DNA of 64,000 bases from 39-52-133 sp035531075 (GTDB taxonomy: Bacteria > Pseudomonadota > Gammaproteobacteria > Burkholderiales > Gallionellaceae): contig DATKTO010000029.1 in the NCBI GenBank assembly GCA_035531075.1, forward strand, positions 62,001-126,000, given 5' to 3'. Shown here piece after piece: positions 16,329-24,807 of this stretch. Position 1 is the first letter of the stretch. The number at the start of each line of letters is the position of its first letter. The translations under genes were made by a program, and so were the position numbers. Under the pieces are notes generated by a model that did not search any database, was not told the origin of the DNA, and saw only the letters and a program-made list of their open reading frames with translations.

Positions 16329-17788
16329 GCGCACCGACCCTGATGATACAAGGCACGACCTCGGATGCCGGCAAAAGCACTGTCGTGGCTGGCCTGTGCC
16401 GCGTACTCAAGCGCAGGGGCATGCGCGTCGTGCCATTCAAGCCGCAGAATATGGCGCTCAACAGTGCAGTCACCACAGACGGCGGCGAGATCGGCCGCGC
16501 GCAGGCGGTGCAGGCCCAGGCGGCAGGCCTCGCTCCGCATAGCGACATGAATCCGGTATTGCTTAAACCCAATAGCGATACCGGCGCGCAGGTGATAATC
16601 CAGGGGCGTGCAATCTCCAATATGGAAGCCACTGTTTATCATGACTATAAAAAAGTGGCTCGCGCGGCGGTGCTAGAATCCTATGGACGACTCTCTGAAC
16701 AATATGAAGTTGTGATGGTTGAAGGTGCCGGTTCTCCCGCAGAGATCAATCTCAGGGCGGGCGATATTGCCAACATGGGCTTTGCCGAAGCGGTGGATTG
16801 CCCGGTGCTGATCGTCGCCGATATTGACCGCGGCGGCGTGTTTGCCCATCTGGTGGGTACGCTGGCCCTGCTCAGCGCGAGCGAACAGGCGCGTGTTAAG
16901 GGCTTCATCATCAACCGCTTTCGCGGCGATATCGCGCTGTTGCGGCCGGGGCTGGAATGGCTGGAACAGCGCACCGGCAAGCCCGTGCTCGGCGTGCTGC
17001 CCTATCTGCACGGCCTGCATCTGGAAGCAGAAGATGCCATCCCGCGCGAGAAAGCAGCATCAGTGCAGCACAGTCTGCGCATCGCCGTTCCGCTCTTGCC
17101 GCACATCAGCAATCACACCGATTTCGATCCGCTGCGCCTGCACCCGCAGGTAAATCTGCAGTGGATCGCAGCGGGCGAAGAGCCGGCTGCTGCAGACCTT
17201 GTGATACTCCCCGGCAGCAAGAATGTGCGTGCCGACCTGGGCTGGCTGCGCACCCAGGGCTGGAGCGAATATCTGGCACGGCATCTGCGCTATGGCGGCA
17301 AGCTAATGGGCATCTGCGGCGGGCTGCAAATGCTGGGCAGCGAAGTACATGACCCGCACGGCATCGAAGGTACAGCGGGCAGCAGCGCCGGCCTGGATTA
17401 TCTGGATTACAGCACAACCTTGCATCCGCACAAACAATTGCACAATGTGCAGGGCAGACTTGCACGTAGCCATGAAGCCGTGCGCGGCTATGAAATCCAT
17501 GCAGGCATCAGCGAGGGGCACGCCTTGAATTATCCGTTTGCGCAACTTGATGACGGCCGCAGCGATGGCGCAGTATCGCCCGACGGACAAATCATGGCTA
17601 CCTATCTGCACGGCATATTTGAAATGCCTGAAGCGTTGACGGCCTTGTTGCAATGGGCGGGATTACGCGCACCGCAAGCTTTCGACTACCATGCGATGCG
17701 CGAGCAGAATATCGAGCGGCTGGCCGACACGCTGGAAGCGCATCTGGACATGCCGCACATCATGAAACTTTTGGGGGCTTGCCAATGA
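16325..17788 (+). CDS. cobQ: Cobyric acid synthase CobQ
   Basis: A 487-residue glutamine-dependent enzyme that amidates the b, d, e and g side chains of adenosylcobyrinic acid a,c-diamide. N-terminal synthetase: QGTTSDAGKSTVVAGL and VPFKPQNMALNS. C-terminal glutaminase: LMGICGGLQMLG holds the nucleophilic cysteine and GYEIHAG a conserved histidine segment. The start ATG 16325 overlaps the cobD stop; the longer in-frame ORF from 16004 is only an antiphase extension inside cobD. Its last codons overlap cobU (ATGA). Confidence 0.93.
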   Translation: MSAPTLMIQGTTSDAGKSTVVAGLCRVLKRRGMRVVPFKPQNMALNSAVTTDGGEIGRAQAVQAQAAGLAPHSDMNPVLLKPNSDTGAQVIIQGRAISNMEATVYHDYKKVARAAVLESYGRLSEQYEVVMVEGAGSPAEINLRAGDIANMGFAEAVDCPVLIVADIDRGGVFAHLVGTLALLSASEQARVKGFIINRFRGDIALLRPGLEWLEQRTGKPVLGVLPYLHGLHLEAEDAIPREKAASVQHSLRIAVPLLPHISNHTDFDPLRLHPQVNLQWIAAGEEPAAADLVILPGSKNVRADLGWLRTQGWSEYLARHLRYGGKLMGICGGLQMLGSEVHDPHGIEGTAGSSAGLDYLDYSTTLHPHKQLHNVQGRLARSHEAVRGYEIHAGISEGHALNYPFAQLDDGRSDGAVSPDGQIMATYLHGIFEMPEALTALLQWAGLRAPQAFDYHAMREQNIERLADTLEAHLDMPHIMKLLGACQ

Positions 17789-18297
17789 GAGAATTGATTC
17801 TTGGCGGCGTGCGTTCCGGCAAGAGCCGCCTTGCCGAGCAGCACGCCCAGGATAGCGGCCTGCCGGTCACCTATATCGCCACCGCCACCTGCGAAGACGC
17901 CGAAATGCGCGCGCGCATCGCCCACCACCAGGCGCAGCGTCCCGGCCACTGGCAGCTGGCGGAGGAACCGCATGCACTGGCCGCCGCCCTGCAGCGCCAT
18001 GCCGCGGCCAATCACTGCGTGCTGGTGGACTGCCTGACCCTGTGGCTGACCAACCTTTTATGCTTGCAGGACGAGCCGCGCCTGCAAACCGAAGTGCATT
18101 CGCTGCTTGAAATGCTGCCCACACTGCCCGGACACATCATCCTCGTCAGCAATGAAACCGGCATGGGCATTGTGCCGCTGGGCGAACTGACGAGGCGCTA
18201 TTGCGATGAGGCAGGGCGCTTGCATCAGGCTTTGGCGCAATCATGCGAGCGTGTCATATTAACGGTGGCGGGTTTGCCACTACATTTGAAAGGCTGA
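17785..18297 (+). CDS. cobU: Adenosylcobinamide kinase / adenosylcobinamide-phosphate guanylyltransferase CobU
   Basis: A 170-residue bifunctional enzyme (CobP/CobU) that phosphorylates adenosylcobinamide and then transfers GMP to give adenosylcobinamide-GDP. The P-loop is GGVRSGKSRLAE at the N-terminus. The RIAHHQAQRPGHWQLAEEP stretch holds the guanylylated histidine of the RIxxHxxxRPxxWxxxEE signature, and VDCLTLWLTNLL and LVSNETGMGIVP are conserved. ATG 17785 overlaps the cobQ stop. cobT starts 8 bases downstream. Confidence 0.93.
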   Translation: MRELILGGVRSGKSRLAEQHAQDSGLPVTYIATATCEDAEMRARIAHHQAQRPGHWQLAEEPHALAAALQRHAAANHCVLVDCLTLWLTNLLCLQDEPRLQTEVHSLLEMLPTLPGHIILVSNETGMGIVPLGELTRRYCDEAGRLHQALAQSCERVILTVAGLPLHLKG

Positions 18298-18305
18298 AAG
18301 AAATC

Positions 18306-19364
18306 ATGAGTACGACTCTGGACTGGTTGAAGCACCCCACAAAAAGCCTGGACCAGGCAGCCCGCAGCGCTGCGCTAATGCGTCAGCAGCAGCTCACCAA
18401 ACCGCCAGGCGCGCTCGGCCAGCTCGAAACCCTCGCGATACAGCTCGCTGCGCTGCAGGGCCGCGAAAAACCGCAAGTGGACAACGTATTTATCAGCGTG
18501 TTCGCGGGCGACCATGGCATCGCCGAAGAAAATGTGTCAGCCTTCCCGCAGCTCGTCACCGCCGAGATGGTAAAGAATTTTGCGCGCGGCGGCGCCGCCA
18601 TCTGCGTACTCGCCAGGCAACTCGATGCCAAGCTGGAGGTGGTCAACCTCGGCACGGCTTTCGATACCGGCAATCTGCCCGGCGTCTTGCAGTGCAATAT
18701 CGGCAAGGGCACGGCCAATTTCGCCAAACAGCCCGCGATGACTGACACACAACTGGCCGCCGCGCTGCAGGCAGGCCGCGACAGCGCGGAACATGCCGCC
18801 AGGCTCGGCGCGCAACTGTATATCGGCGGCGACATGGGCATCGCCAACACCACCTCTGCCGCCGCCCTCGCCTGCGCGCTGCTCAAGCATACACCGCAGC
18901 AACTCGCCGGCCCCGGCACCGGTCTCGATGCCAACGGCGTACAGCACAAAGCCGAAGTCATCGCGCGCGCACTCGAACTGCACGCCGCGCACCTCAGTGA
19001 CCCGCTGGAGATCCTGCGTCGCCTCGGCGGCTTTGAAATCGCCGCGCTCACCGGCGCCTACATCAGCTGCGCGCAGCAGGGCATCGCCGTGCTGGTGGAT
19101 GGCTACATCACCACCGCTGCAGCCCTGCTCGCCGTACGCATCCAGCCGGGCGTGGCAGACTGGATGCTGTACGCGCACCGCTCCGCCGAGCCCGGTCACA
19201 TGTTGATGCTGAATGCACTAAAGGCTGAGACTCTGCTGGAGCTGGGTATGCGCCTTGGAGAGGGCAGCGGTGCGGCAATGTCAGTGCCGGTGTTGAGGCT
19301 GGCCTGCGCCCTGCATAGCGATATGGCTACATTTGCAGAAGCTGGCGTGTCGGAGAAGATTTAG
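18306..19364 (+). CDS. cobT: Nicotinate-nucleotide-dimethylbenzimidazole phosphoribosyltransferase CobT
   Basis: A 352-residue enzyme that moves ribose phosphate from nicotinate mononucleotide to 5,6-dimethylbenzimidazole, giving alpha-ribazole phosphate. Typical segments: QQQLTKPPGALGQLE near residue 28, VFAGDHGIAEE, GGDMGIANTTSAAA, and near the C-terminus RLGEGSGAAM with the catalytic glutamate. It is the last + strand gene of the cob run; its 3' end overlaps by 4 bases the convergent cobC. BluB supplies its base substrate. Confidence 0.94.
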   Translation: MSTTLDWLKHPTKSLDQAARSAALMRQQQLTKPPGALGQLETLAIQLAALQGREKPQVDNVFISVFAGDHGIAEENVSAFPQLVTAEMVKNFARGGAAICVLARQLDAKLEVVNLGTAFDTGNLPGVLQCNIGKGTANFAKQPAMTDTQLAAALQAGRDSAEHAARLGAQLYIGGDMGIANTTSAAALACALLKHTPQQLAGPGTGLDANGVQHKAEVIARALELHAAHLSDPLEILRRLGGFEIAALTGAYISCAQQGIAVLVDGYITTAAALLAVRIQPGVADWMLYAHRSAEPGHMLMLNALKAETLLELGMRLGEGSGAAMSVPVLRLACALHSDMATFAEAGVSEKI

Positions 19365-19900
19365 CTGTGCTGGCGTGAGCCAATCACGGCTCCGTAATCT
19401 ATTTGCCAGTCCAGGGTATGGGACAAAGGAATGCCGGCCAGTTGCGCAAGCCAGGCACGTATGCTGCCGCCATGGGCAACAAGCGCAATTTGCCGCTGCG
19501 GCAGTTTCGCCACGTATTGCATCAGGCCGTGCACGCGCTGCATCATCTGCTGAGCCGATTCGCCATTCGGGGGCCGGTAATGCAGGACATCGGCGCTCCA
19601 TGCGTCGATTTCGCAATGGGCAATGTCGTTCCACGCTCGGCCTTCCCAGTCGCCGAAATGCATCTCCATTAGCCGTGAATCTTGCAGTATTTCGCAGCCA
19701 TGATACACAGCAAGATGTTCCGCCAAGAGGCGCGTGCGCTGCAACGGGGAAGTGATGATTAACTCAACAGGCTCAAGCAAGTTAGCGACAGCCGCAGCTT
19801 CTGCAGCAAAACTTTCCGCCACATCCACATCAAGCTGGCCGTAGCAGATGCCCCGGGCAATGCCGGGCGCTGTGTGGCGAACAAGGGTGAGTATTTTCAC
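19361..19900 (-). CDS. cobC: Alpha-ribazole phosphatase CobC
   Basis: A 179-residue histidine phosphatase (phosphoglycerate mutase-like fold) that is expected to dephosphorylate alpha-ribazole phosphate or adenosylcobalamin phosphate. The catalytic RHT motif is at LTLVRHTAPG, and the second histidine at ALVAHGGSIRAWL. ICYGQLDVDV and EMHFGDWEGRAW also fit the family. It is transcribed with cobS (4 bases apart) and runs tail to tail into cobT. General phosphatases of this fold exist, but context supports the cobalamin role. Confidence 0.85.
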   Translation of the reverse strand: MKILTLVRHTAPGIARGICYGQLDVDVAESFAAEAAAVANLLEPVELIITSPLQRTRLLAEHLAVYHGCEILQDSRLMEMHFGDWEGRAWNDIAHCEIDAWSADVLHYRPPNGESAQQMMQRVHGLMQYVAKLPQRQIALVAHGGSIRAWLAQLAGIPLSHTLDWQIDYGAVIGSRQHS

Positions 19901-19903
19901 AGT

Positions 19904-20686
19904 TCAGAATGCTGCCAGCAAACCCAGGTAAAAGCCGATTTCGGTTATCTGCTGCACCGCACCCAGGCAATCTCCGGTGTACCCGCCCAGTTTTTTCTGC
20001 AACAGCCACGCCAGATAAATGCGCAGCAACAGGGCGCACGCAAGTGCGCTGATTACGCTCACGATGCCGGCGCCTGCGATGGGCAGCACCATGATGGCTG
20101 CCACAGCGATAAGCGAGGCTATGGCAAAGCTGCTTCGGCTCACGCCCTGTGCGGCGGGCTTGGCGCGTGCGCTGTCGTCAGCGCGCACATACTGCTGCGT
20201 CAGCATGATGCTCACTGCCATCAGGCGGCTTGTCGCATGCGCTGCAACCAGCGATGCTGCGACTAAAGCCGCCGAGTGCGCGGCATGGATGAGTGCCAGC
20301 AAGGCCTGAAATTTCATCAGCAACACCAGCACGATGGCGATGACGCCATAGCTGCCCACATGTGAATCTTTCATGATGACGAGGATTTTTTCACGCGTAT
20401 AGCCGCCGCCCATGCCGTCTACAAAATCACTCAGCCCGTCTTCGTGAAACGCGCCGGTGATCAGGATGCTGCCGAACATGCTTAAAGCCACGGCCAGCGC
20501 CAATGGAAACACGAATGCAGCAGCCCACAACAAGATTGCAGCCAGGCCGCCTACGCAGACGCCCACCAGGGTAAAGTAACGCGCTGACTGATCGAGTTGC
20601 TGAGCGGAATGACCTACCCATGCAGGCACCGGGATGCGCGTGAAAAATTGCACGGCGGTGAGAAATAATCGTAGTTGTTGCAGCAT
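19904..20686 (-). CDS. cobS: Adenosylcobinamide-GDP ribazoletransferase CobS (cobalamin synthase)
   Basis: A 260-residue polytopic inner-membrane enzyme that joins adenosylcobinamide-GDP to alpha-ribazole or its phosphate, the final assembly step. Diagnostic motif GAFHEDGLSDFVDGMGGG with its acidic residues, followed by DSHVGSYGVIAI. Start ATG 20686 opens QLRLFLTAVQFFTRIPVP, a typical N-terminus. It is the first gene of the two-gene minus-strand unit cobS-cobC, which faces the cob operon. Confidence 0.92.
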   Translation of the reverse strand: MLQQLRLFLTAVQFFTRIPVPAWVGHSAQQLDQSARYFTLVGVCVGGLAAILLWAAAFVFPLALAVALSMFGSILITGAFHEDGLSDFVDGMGGGYTREKILVIMKDSHVGSYGVIAIVLVLLMKFQALLALIHAAHSAALVAASLVAAHATSRLMAVSIMLTQQYVRADDSARAKPAAQGVSRSSFAIASLIAVAAIMVLPIAGAGIVSVISALACALLLRIYLAWLLQKKLGGYTGDCLGAVQQITEIGFYLGLLAAF

Positions 20687-20978
20687 TGGTTTCGGCTTAA
20701 ATCAAGTGATGGTAGACTAACAGCAGGTTATACTTTATGTCTATGCCGTCTTAGTTTTTTGCTCAAGGCAAACTATTTGGCGGTCAAATGCGGGCTGTCA
20801 AACAAATTGTCTGACACCGTATTTTCGTCCCGTTGCGACTGCGGGACTCGCTACTTTACAAGCTACTGAAAGACGTGCATGATGCAAAAAATGCCTTTAT
20901 ATTCTGACGCATTGGCGTGTTTATCCAACAGCATTCACTCCGTTCATTATTTCCTTGTATTTAAGCTAAGGTATCAGC
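20687..20978. other. Intergenic region between cobS and pilC
   Basis: This 292-bp gap separates two divergently transcribed units, so it should hold promoters for cobS-cobC and for pilC. I find no convincing hexamers, riboswitch, hairpin with T run or coding potential; a 64-codon ORF at 20675-20869 has no recognisable features. Confidence 0.5.
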
Positions 20979-22199
20979 ATGGCAACCACAAAAAAACCTG
21001 AAAAATCTACTGACATCCGATACAGCTGGGAAGGCAAAGACAAGGGCGGAAAGGCTGTTAAAGGCGAGATCCGCGCGGCAGGCGTAGCTGTTGCCTCCGC
21101 ACAGTTGCGCCGTCAAGGCGTTCAGGTAAGCTCCATCAAAAAGACCAAGAGCGGCGGCAAGGCCATAACTGAAAAAGACATCACCCTGTTCACGCGGCAG
21201 CTCGCCACCATGTTGAAATCCGGCGTACCGTTGCTGCAGTCCTTTGACATCGTCGGCAAGGGCCATAGCAATCCCTCGGTTGCGCGCATGCTGATGGACA
21301 TCAAGACAGAAGTGGAAACCGGCAGCAGCCTGGAAACGGCTTTCAGAAAGTACCCGCTGCAGTTTGACGACCTCTTCTGCAACCTGATCGGCGCGGGTGA
21401 AGCGGCGGGTATCCTGGATAACCTGCTGGACAAGATCGCCACCTACAAGGAAAAAATGCTCGCGATCAAGGCCAAAATCAAGTCCGCCTTGTTTTATCCG
21501 ATTTCCATCATCGTCATTGCGTTTGTCATCACTGCCATCATCATGATATTTGTGATTCCTGCGTTCAAGGAATTATTCAAAAGCTTTGGCGCAGATCTGC
21601 CTAGCCCAACCCTGGTTGTCATGGCAATTTCAGACTGGTTTGTCACCTGGTGGTGGGCCATCTTTTCAATTATTGGCGGCGGGCTTTACACCTTCTTTTA
21701 TTTCTGGAAACGCAACAAGCAGTTGCAGCGCACGATGGACATCTTCATGCTGAGACTGCCAATTTTCGGCGAGTTAATACGCAAGGCTACGATCGCACGC
21801 TGGACCAGGACCCTGGCGACCATGTTTGCGGCCGGTGTGCCGCTGGTTGAATCGTTAGATTCTGTGGCTGGGGCAGCGGGCAACGCGGTTTATTATGAGG
21901 CAACCAAAAAAATACAACGCGAAGTCAGCACCGGTAACAGCATGACGTCAGCCATGACCAATTCGGGCGTATTCCCCAATATGGTGCTGCAGATGATCGC
22001 GATCGGTGAAGAGTCGGGTGCCATCGACAGCATGCTGAACAAAGTAGCCGATTTCTATGAGGCCGAAGTCGATGATGCGGTAGAAGCTTTGTCCAGCTTG
22101 ATGGAACCCGTCATCATGGTGGTTCTGGGGACTCTGATTGGCGGTATGGTAATTGCGATGTACCTGCCCATCTTCAAGATGGGGCAAGCGGTCGGCTAG
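20979..22199 (+). CDS. pilC: Type IV pilus inner-membrane platform protein PilC
   Basis: A 406-residue inner-membrane protein of the PilC/GspF family, the platform on which PilB and PilT act. It has two T2SF repeats (about residues 75-200 and 275-400), each with the pattern FTRQLATMLKSGVPLLQSFD or TRTLATMFAAGVPLVESLD. Three hydrophobic segments are visible, around 170-190, 220-240 and 375-400. It is followed by pilD, but pilB, which usually comes before, is not adjacent; a 292-bp gap and cobS are there instead. Confidence 0.93.
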   Translation: MATTKKPEKSTDIRYSWEGKDKGGKAVKGEIRAAGVAVASAQLRRQGVQVSSIKKTKSGGKAITEKDITLFTRQLATMLKSGVPLLQSFDIVGKGHSNPSVARMLMDIKTEVETGSSLETAFRKYPLQFDDLFCNLIGAGEAAGILDNLLDKIATYKEKMLAIKAKIKSALFYPISIIVIAFVITAIIMIFVIPAFKELFKSFGADLPSPTLVVMAISDWFVTWWWAIFSIIGGGLYTFFYFWKRNKQLQRTMDIFMLRLPIFGELIRKATIARWTRTLATMFAAGVPLVESLDSVAGAAGNAVYYEATKKIQREVSTGNSMTSAMTNSGVFPNMVLQMIAIGEESGAIDSMLNKVADFYEAEVDDAVEALSSLMEPVIMVVLGTLIGGMVIAMYLPIFKMGQAVG

Positions 22200-22264
22200 A
22201 TTTTGCAGTATGTGATATTGGCTCCCATACTGTGCGCATATTTTTCCAAACCCAACAAAATACG

Positions 22265-23167
22265 ATGACTTCGTTCTTGCAAACACTACATGATTCACCC
22301 CCCTTCTTCATTGCTCTCGCCGGTTTGTCAGGTTTGCTTGTAGGCAGCTTTTTAAACGTTGTCATTCATCGTTTGCCGAAAATGATGGAGCGTGAATGGC
22401 GCTCACAATGCGCCGAACTGAACGAGCAGCCCGATGATGGCACAGCCCATGCCAGCAGCAAGGCCTCGCCGGCTGCCCCCTACAACTTGCATACACCACG
22501 CTCAGCCTGCCCGCATTGCGGCCACCAGATCAGCGCGCTGGAAAACATCCCGCTTCTGAGCTACCTGGCATTGCGCGGCAAATGCAGACAGTGTGGCACT
22601 CACATTTCGATGCGCTACCCTGTAGTTGAAGCCGTGAGCGGATTGCTAAGTGCATATGCGGCCTGGCATTTTGGTTTTGGACTGGCTGCAGTTGCGGCAA
22701 TTTTATTTATATGGGCACTGATTGCACTCACTTTCATCGATTTTGACACGCAGCTGTTGCCAGACGACATTACCTTGCCCCTGCTGTGGCTAGGCATCAT
22801 TTTCAATCTCTATGGCACTTTTACAACTTTGGACAATGCCATCGTCGGCGCTATTGCGGGCTATCTCGCGCTGTGGAGCGTGTACTGGCTGTTTAAGCTG
22901 GTAACCGGAAAGGAAGGCATGGGCTATGGCGACTTCAAGCTGCTCGCCGCCATCGGCGCCTGGCTGGGATGGTCGATGCTGCCGCTGGTTATCATGCTCT
23001 CCTCGGTGGTTGGCGCGGTCGTCAGCATCACCCTGATCATCGCTGCGCGCCACGGACGCAACATCCCGATACCATTCGGCCCCTATCTCGCAGGCGGCGG
23101 CTTGATCGCCTTGTTCTGGGGCCCGCAACTGATCCAAAGTTATTTGCACCTGCTCACCGTACCATGA
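22265..23167 (+). CDS. pilD: Type IV prepilin peptidase / N-methyltransferase PilD
   Basis: A 300-residue aspartic inner-membrane peptidase that cleaves and N-methylates type IV pilins. A cytoplasmic loop has two CxxC pairs (SACPHCGHQIS and KCRQCGTHIS) that bind zinc. Catalytic aspartates lie in FIDFDTQLLPDDITLP and MGYGDFKLLAAIGAWLG. ATG 22265 fits the usual N-terminus better than the in-frame upstream start at 22232. Its stop overlaps coaE, the widespread pilC-pilD-coaE arrangement. Confidence 0.94.
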   Translation: MTSFLQTLHDSPPFFIALAGLSGLLVGSFLNVVIHRLPKMMEREWRSQCAELNEQPDDGTAHASSKASPAAPYNLHTPRSACPHCGHQISALENIPLLSYLALRGKCRQCGTHISMRYPVVEAVSGLLSAYAAWHFGFGLAAVAAILFIWALIALTFIDFDTQLLPDDITLPLLWLGIIFNLYGTFTTLDNAIVGAIAGYLALWSVYWLFKLVTGKEGMGYGDFKLLAAIGAWLGWSMLPLVIMLSSVVGAVVSITLIIAARHGRNIPIPFGPYLAGGGLIALFWGPQLIQSYLHLLTVP

Positions 23168-23772
23168 GCTTCCGTGTAGGGCTGACTGGCGGCATAGGCA
23201 GCGGCAAGAGCACGGTTGCCTCACTATTTGCCGAACTGGGCGTCCCGGTGATTGACACCGACGCCATCTCGCACCAACTCACCGGTGCGGGCGGTGCCGC
23301 TATCCCAGCCATTCGCGCCGAGTTCGGCGGGAATTACATCGATGCAACAGGCGCTCTCGACAGGGCAAAAATGCGCCAGCTTGTATTTTCCGACAACCTG
23401 GCAAAACGGCGGCTGGAAAAAATCCTGCACCCGCTGATACTCGCTCAGGCAAAATCTCTCGCCGAATCCAGTCCTGCCCCCTATGTCCTGCTGGTCGTTC
23501 CCCTGTTATTCGAAACATCCGACTATCAAGGCTGGCTGGACCATACCGTGACCGTCGACTGCTCCGAATCAACCCAACTTGCCCGTGCCACAACGCGCGA
23601 CAGCCTGAACGAGCAGACCGTGCGCGCCATTATGGCGCGCCAGTTATCACGCTCGCAGCGACTGGCGCTGGCCAATGATGCCATCGACAACGACGGCACT
23701 TTATCCGCATTGCGCCAGCAAATTTTGCAGCTACACCAGCGTTACCTGAAGCTGGCCGAAAGAAGCAATTGA
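23164..23772 (+). CDS. coaE: Dephospho-CoA kinase CoaE
   Basis: A 202-residue P-loop kinase that phosphorylates dephospho-CoA, the last step of coenzyme A synthesis. P-loop GGIGSGKSTV at residues 8-17, then VPVIDTDAISHQ, HPLILAQ and VPLLFETSDYQGWLD, all family motifs. ATG 23164 overlaps the pilD stop; the in-frame upstream stretch to 22969 is inside pilD. zapD follows after 61 bases. Confidence 0.94.
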   Translation: MSFRVGLTGGIGSGKSTVASLFAELGVPVIDTDAISHQLTGAGGAAIPAIRAEFGGNYIDATGALDRAKMRQLVFSDNLAKRRLEKILHPLILAQAKSLAESSPAPYVLLVVPLLFETSDYQGWLDHTVTVDCSESTQLARATTRDSLNEQTVRAIMARQLSRSQRLALANDAIDNDGTLSALRQQILQLHQRYLKLAERSN

Positions 23773-23833
23773 CGTAGTGCTCTACTCAAGATATTGTTCC
23801 AAATATAATTATATTACTCACATTCCACCCAAC

Positions 23834-24583
23834 GTGATTAACTACGAATTCCCTCTTAACGAACGTGTGCGCACCATGCTGCGCCTAGAGGATTTATTCG
23901 CGAGAATGGATCAATTGATCAAGGGTAGCAACCATTGCGACCACCATATGGCCCTTGCAGTGCTGTTCGAGATACTGGAAGTCACGAGCCGCGGTGAATT
24001 AAAATCCGATCTGCTACAAGAATTAGAACGCCAGAAACGAATCCTTGCCACACTCCGCAGCAATCCCGAAATTTCTGAAGACGCGCTCGATTCAATGCTG
24101 GGCAATATCGAAAAGGTCTCCGCCCACCTGCTAGCCTTAAGTGGCAAGATAGGCCAGCACATCCGCGATAACGAATGGCTGATGCTTATCAAGCAGCGTG
24201 CATGCATACCTGGAGGCATGTGCGAATTCGACCTACCTTCCTACCACTACTGGCAGCACCAGGATGAGAGCGTGCGGCGCCAGCACCTCGAATCTTGGCT
24301 GGCGCCCTTGCGCCCCATCCAGGAAGGCCTGGGTATTTTGCTCACCTTGCTGCGTGACAACTGCAAGACCCATCAGTTCACCGCGCGTCAGGGCAGCTTC
24401 CAGCAGATGCAGGGCGGCCGTGTGGCACAAATGCTTTGCGTCATCGTGGATAAAGATCTGCCCTGCATTCCGGAGATCAGCGCCAACAAATACGCCCTGA
24501 ACATACGTTTCATTGCTGCCGATTACGCCGCAAAATCCACGCTGTATGATCAGGATGTAGAATTTAAACTCGTCTTCTGTTAA
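23834..24583 (+). CDS. zapD: Cell division protein ZapD
   Basis: A 249-residue ZapD (YacF, DUF1342), which bundles FtsZ filaments in the Z-ring. GTG 23834 gives the family N-terminus VINYEFPLNERVRTMLRLEDL; the earlier in-frame start would add 19 unrelated residues. Conserved blocks: CDHHMALAVLFEILEV, PGGMCEFDLPSYHYW and ANKYALNIRF. No strong ribosome site precedes the GTG. It sits between coaE and yacG as in many proteobacteria. Confidence 0.9.
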   Translation: MINYEFPLNERVRTMLRLEDLFARMDQLIKGSNHCDHHMALAVLFEILEVTSRGELKSDLLQELERQKRILATLRSNPEISEDALDSMLGNIEKVSAHLLALSGKIGQHIRDNEWLMLIKQRACIPGGMCEFDLPSYHYWQHQDESVRRQHLESWLAPLRPIQEGLGILLTLLRDNCKTHQFTARQGSFQQMQGGRVAQMLCVIVDKDLPCIPEISANKYALNIRFIAADYAAKSTLYDQDVEFKLVFC

Positions 24584-24588
24584 TTGCC

Positions 24589-24807
24589 ATGGATTCGAAG
24601 AAACCCGCAGTAGTTGCCTGTCCGCAGTGCGGCAAAGAAGTCATCTGGAACAAGGAAGTCAGTCCCTATAGGCCGTTTTGCAGCGAGCGCTGCAAGCTGA
24701 TTGATCTGGGGCAGTGGGCCGAGGGAGGCTACAGCATCCCGCTTGAAGAAAAATCAGACGAAGACTTGCAAACAGGCGAACACCACGACAAACCTCACCA
24801 GGCCTGA
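24589..24807 (+). CDS. yacG: DNA gyrase inhibitor YacG
   Basis: A 72-residue zinc protein. Four cysteines in CPQCGK (C11, C14) and FCSERCKLIDLGQW (C31, C35) form the family zinc site. In E. coli YacG binds GyrB and inhibits gyrase. The C-terminal half is acidic and disordered in composition. It begins 5 bases after zapD and overlaps the convergent Nudix/ThiE gene by 13 bases. Confidence 0.92.
   Translation: MDSKKPAVVACPQCGKEVIWNKEVSPYRPFCSERCKLIDLGQWAEGGYSIPLEEKSDEDLQTGEHHDKPHQA

Noticed and set aside
20675..20869. 64-codon ORF in the cobS-pilC gap
   Set aside because: No ribosome site or motif, and it begins antisense inside the cobS start.
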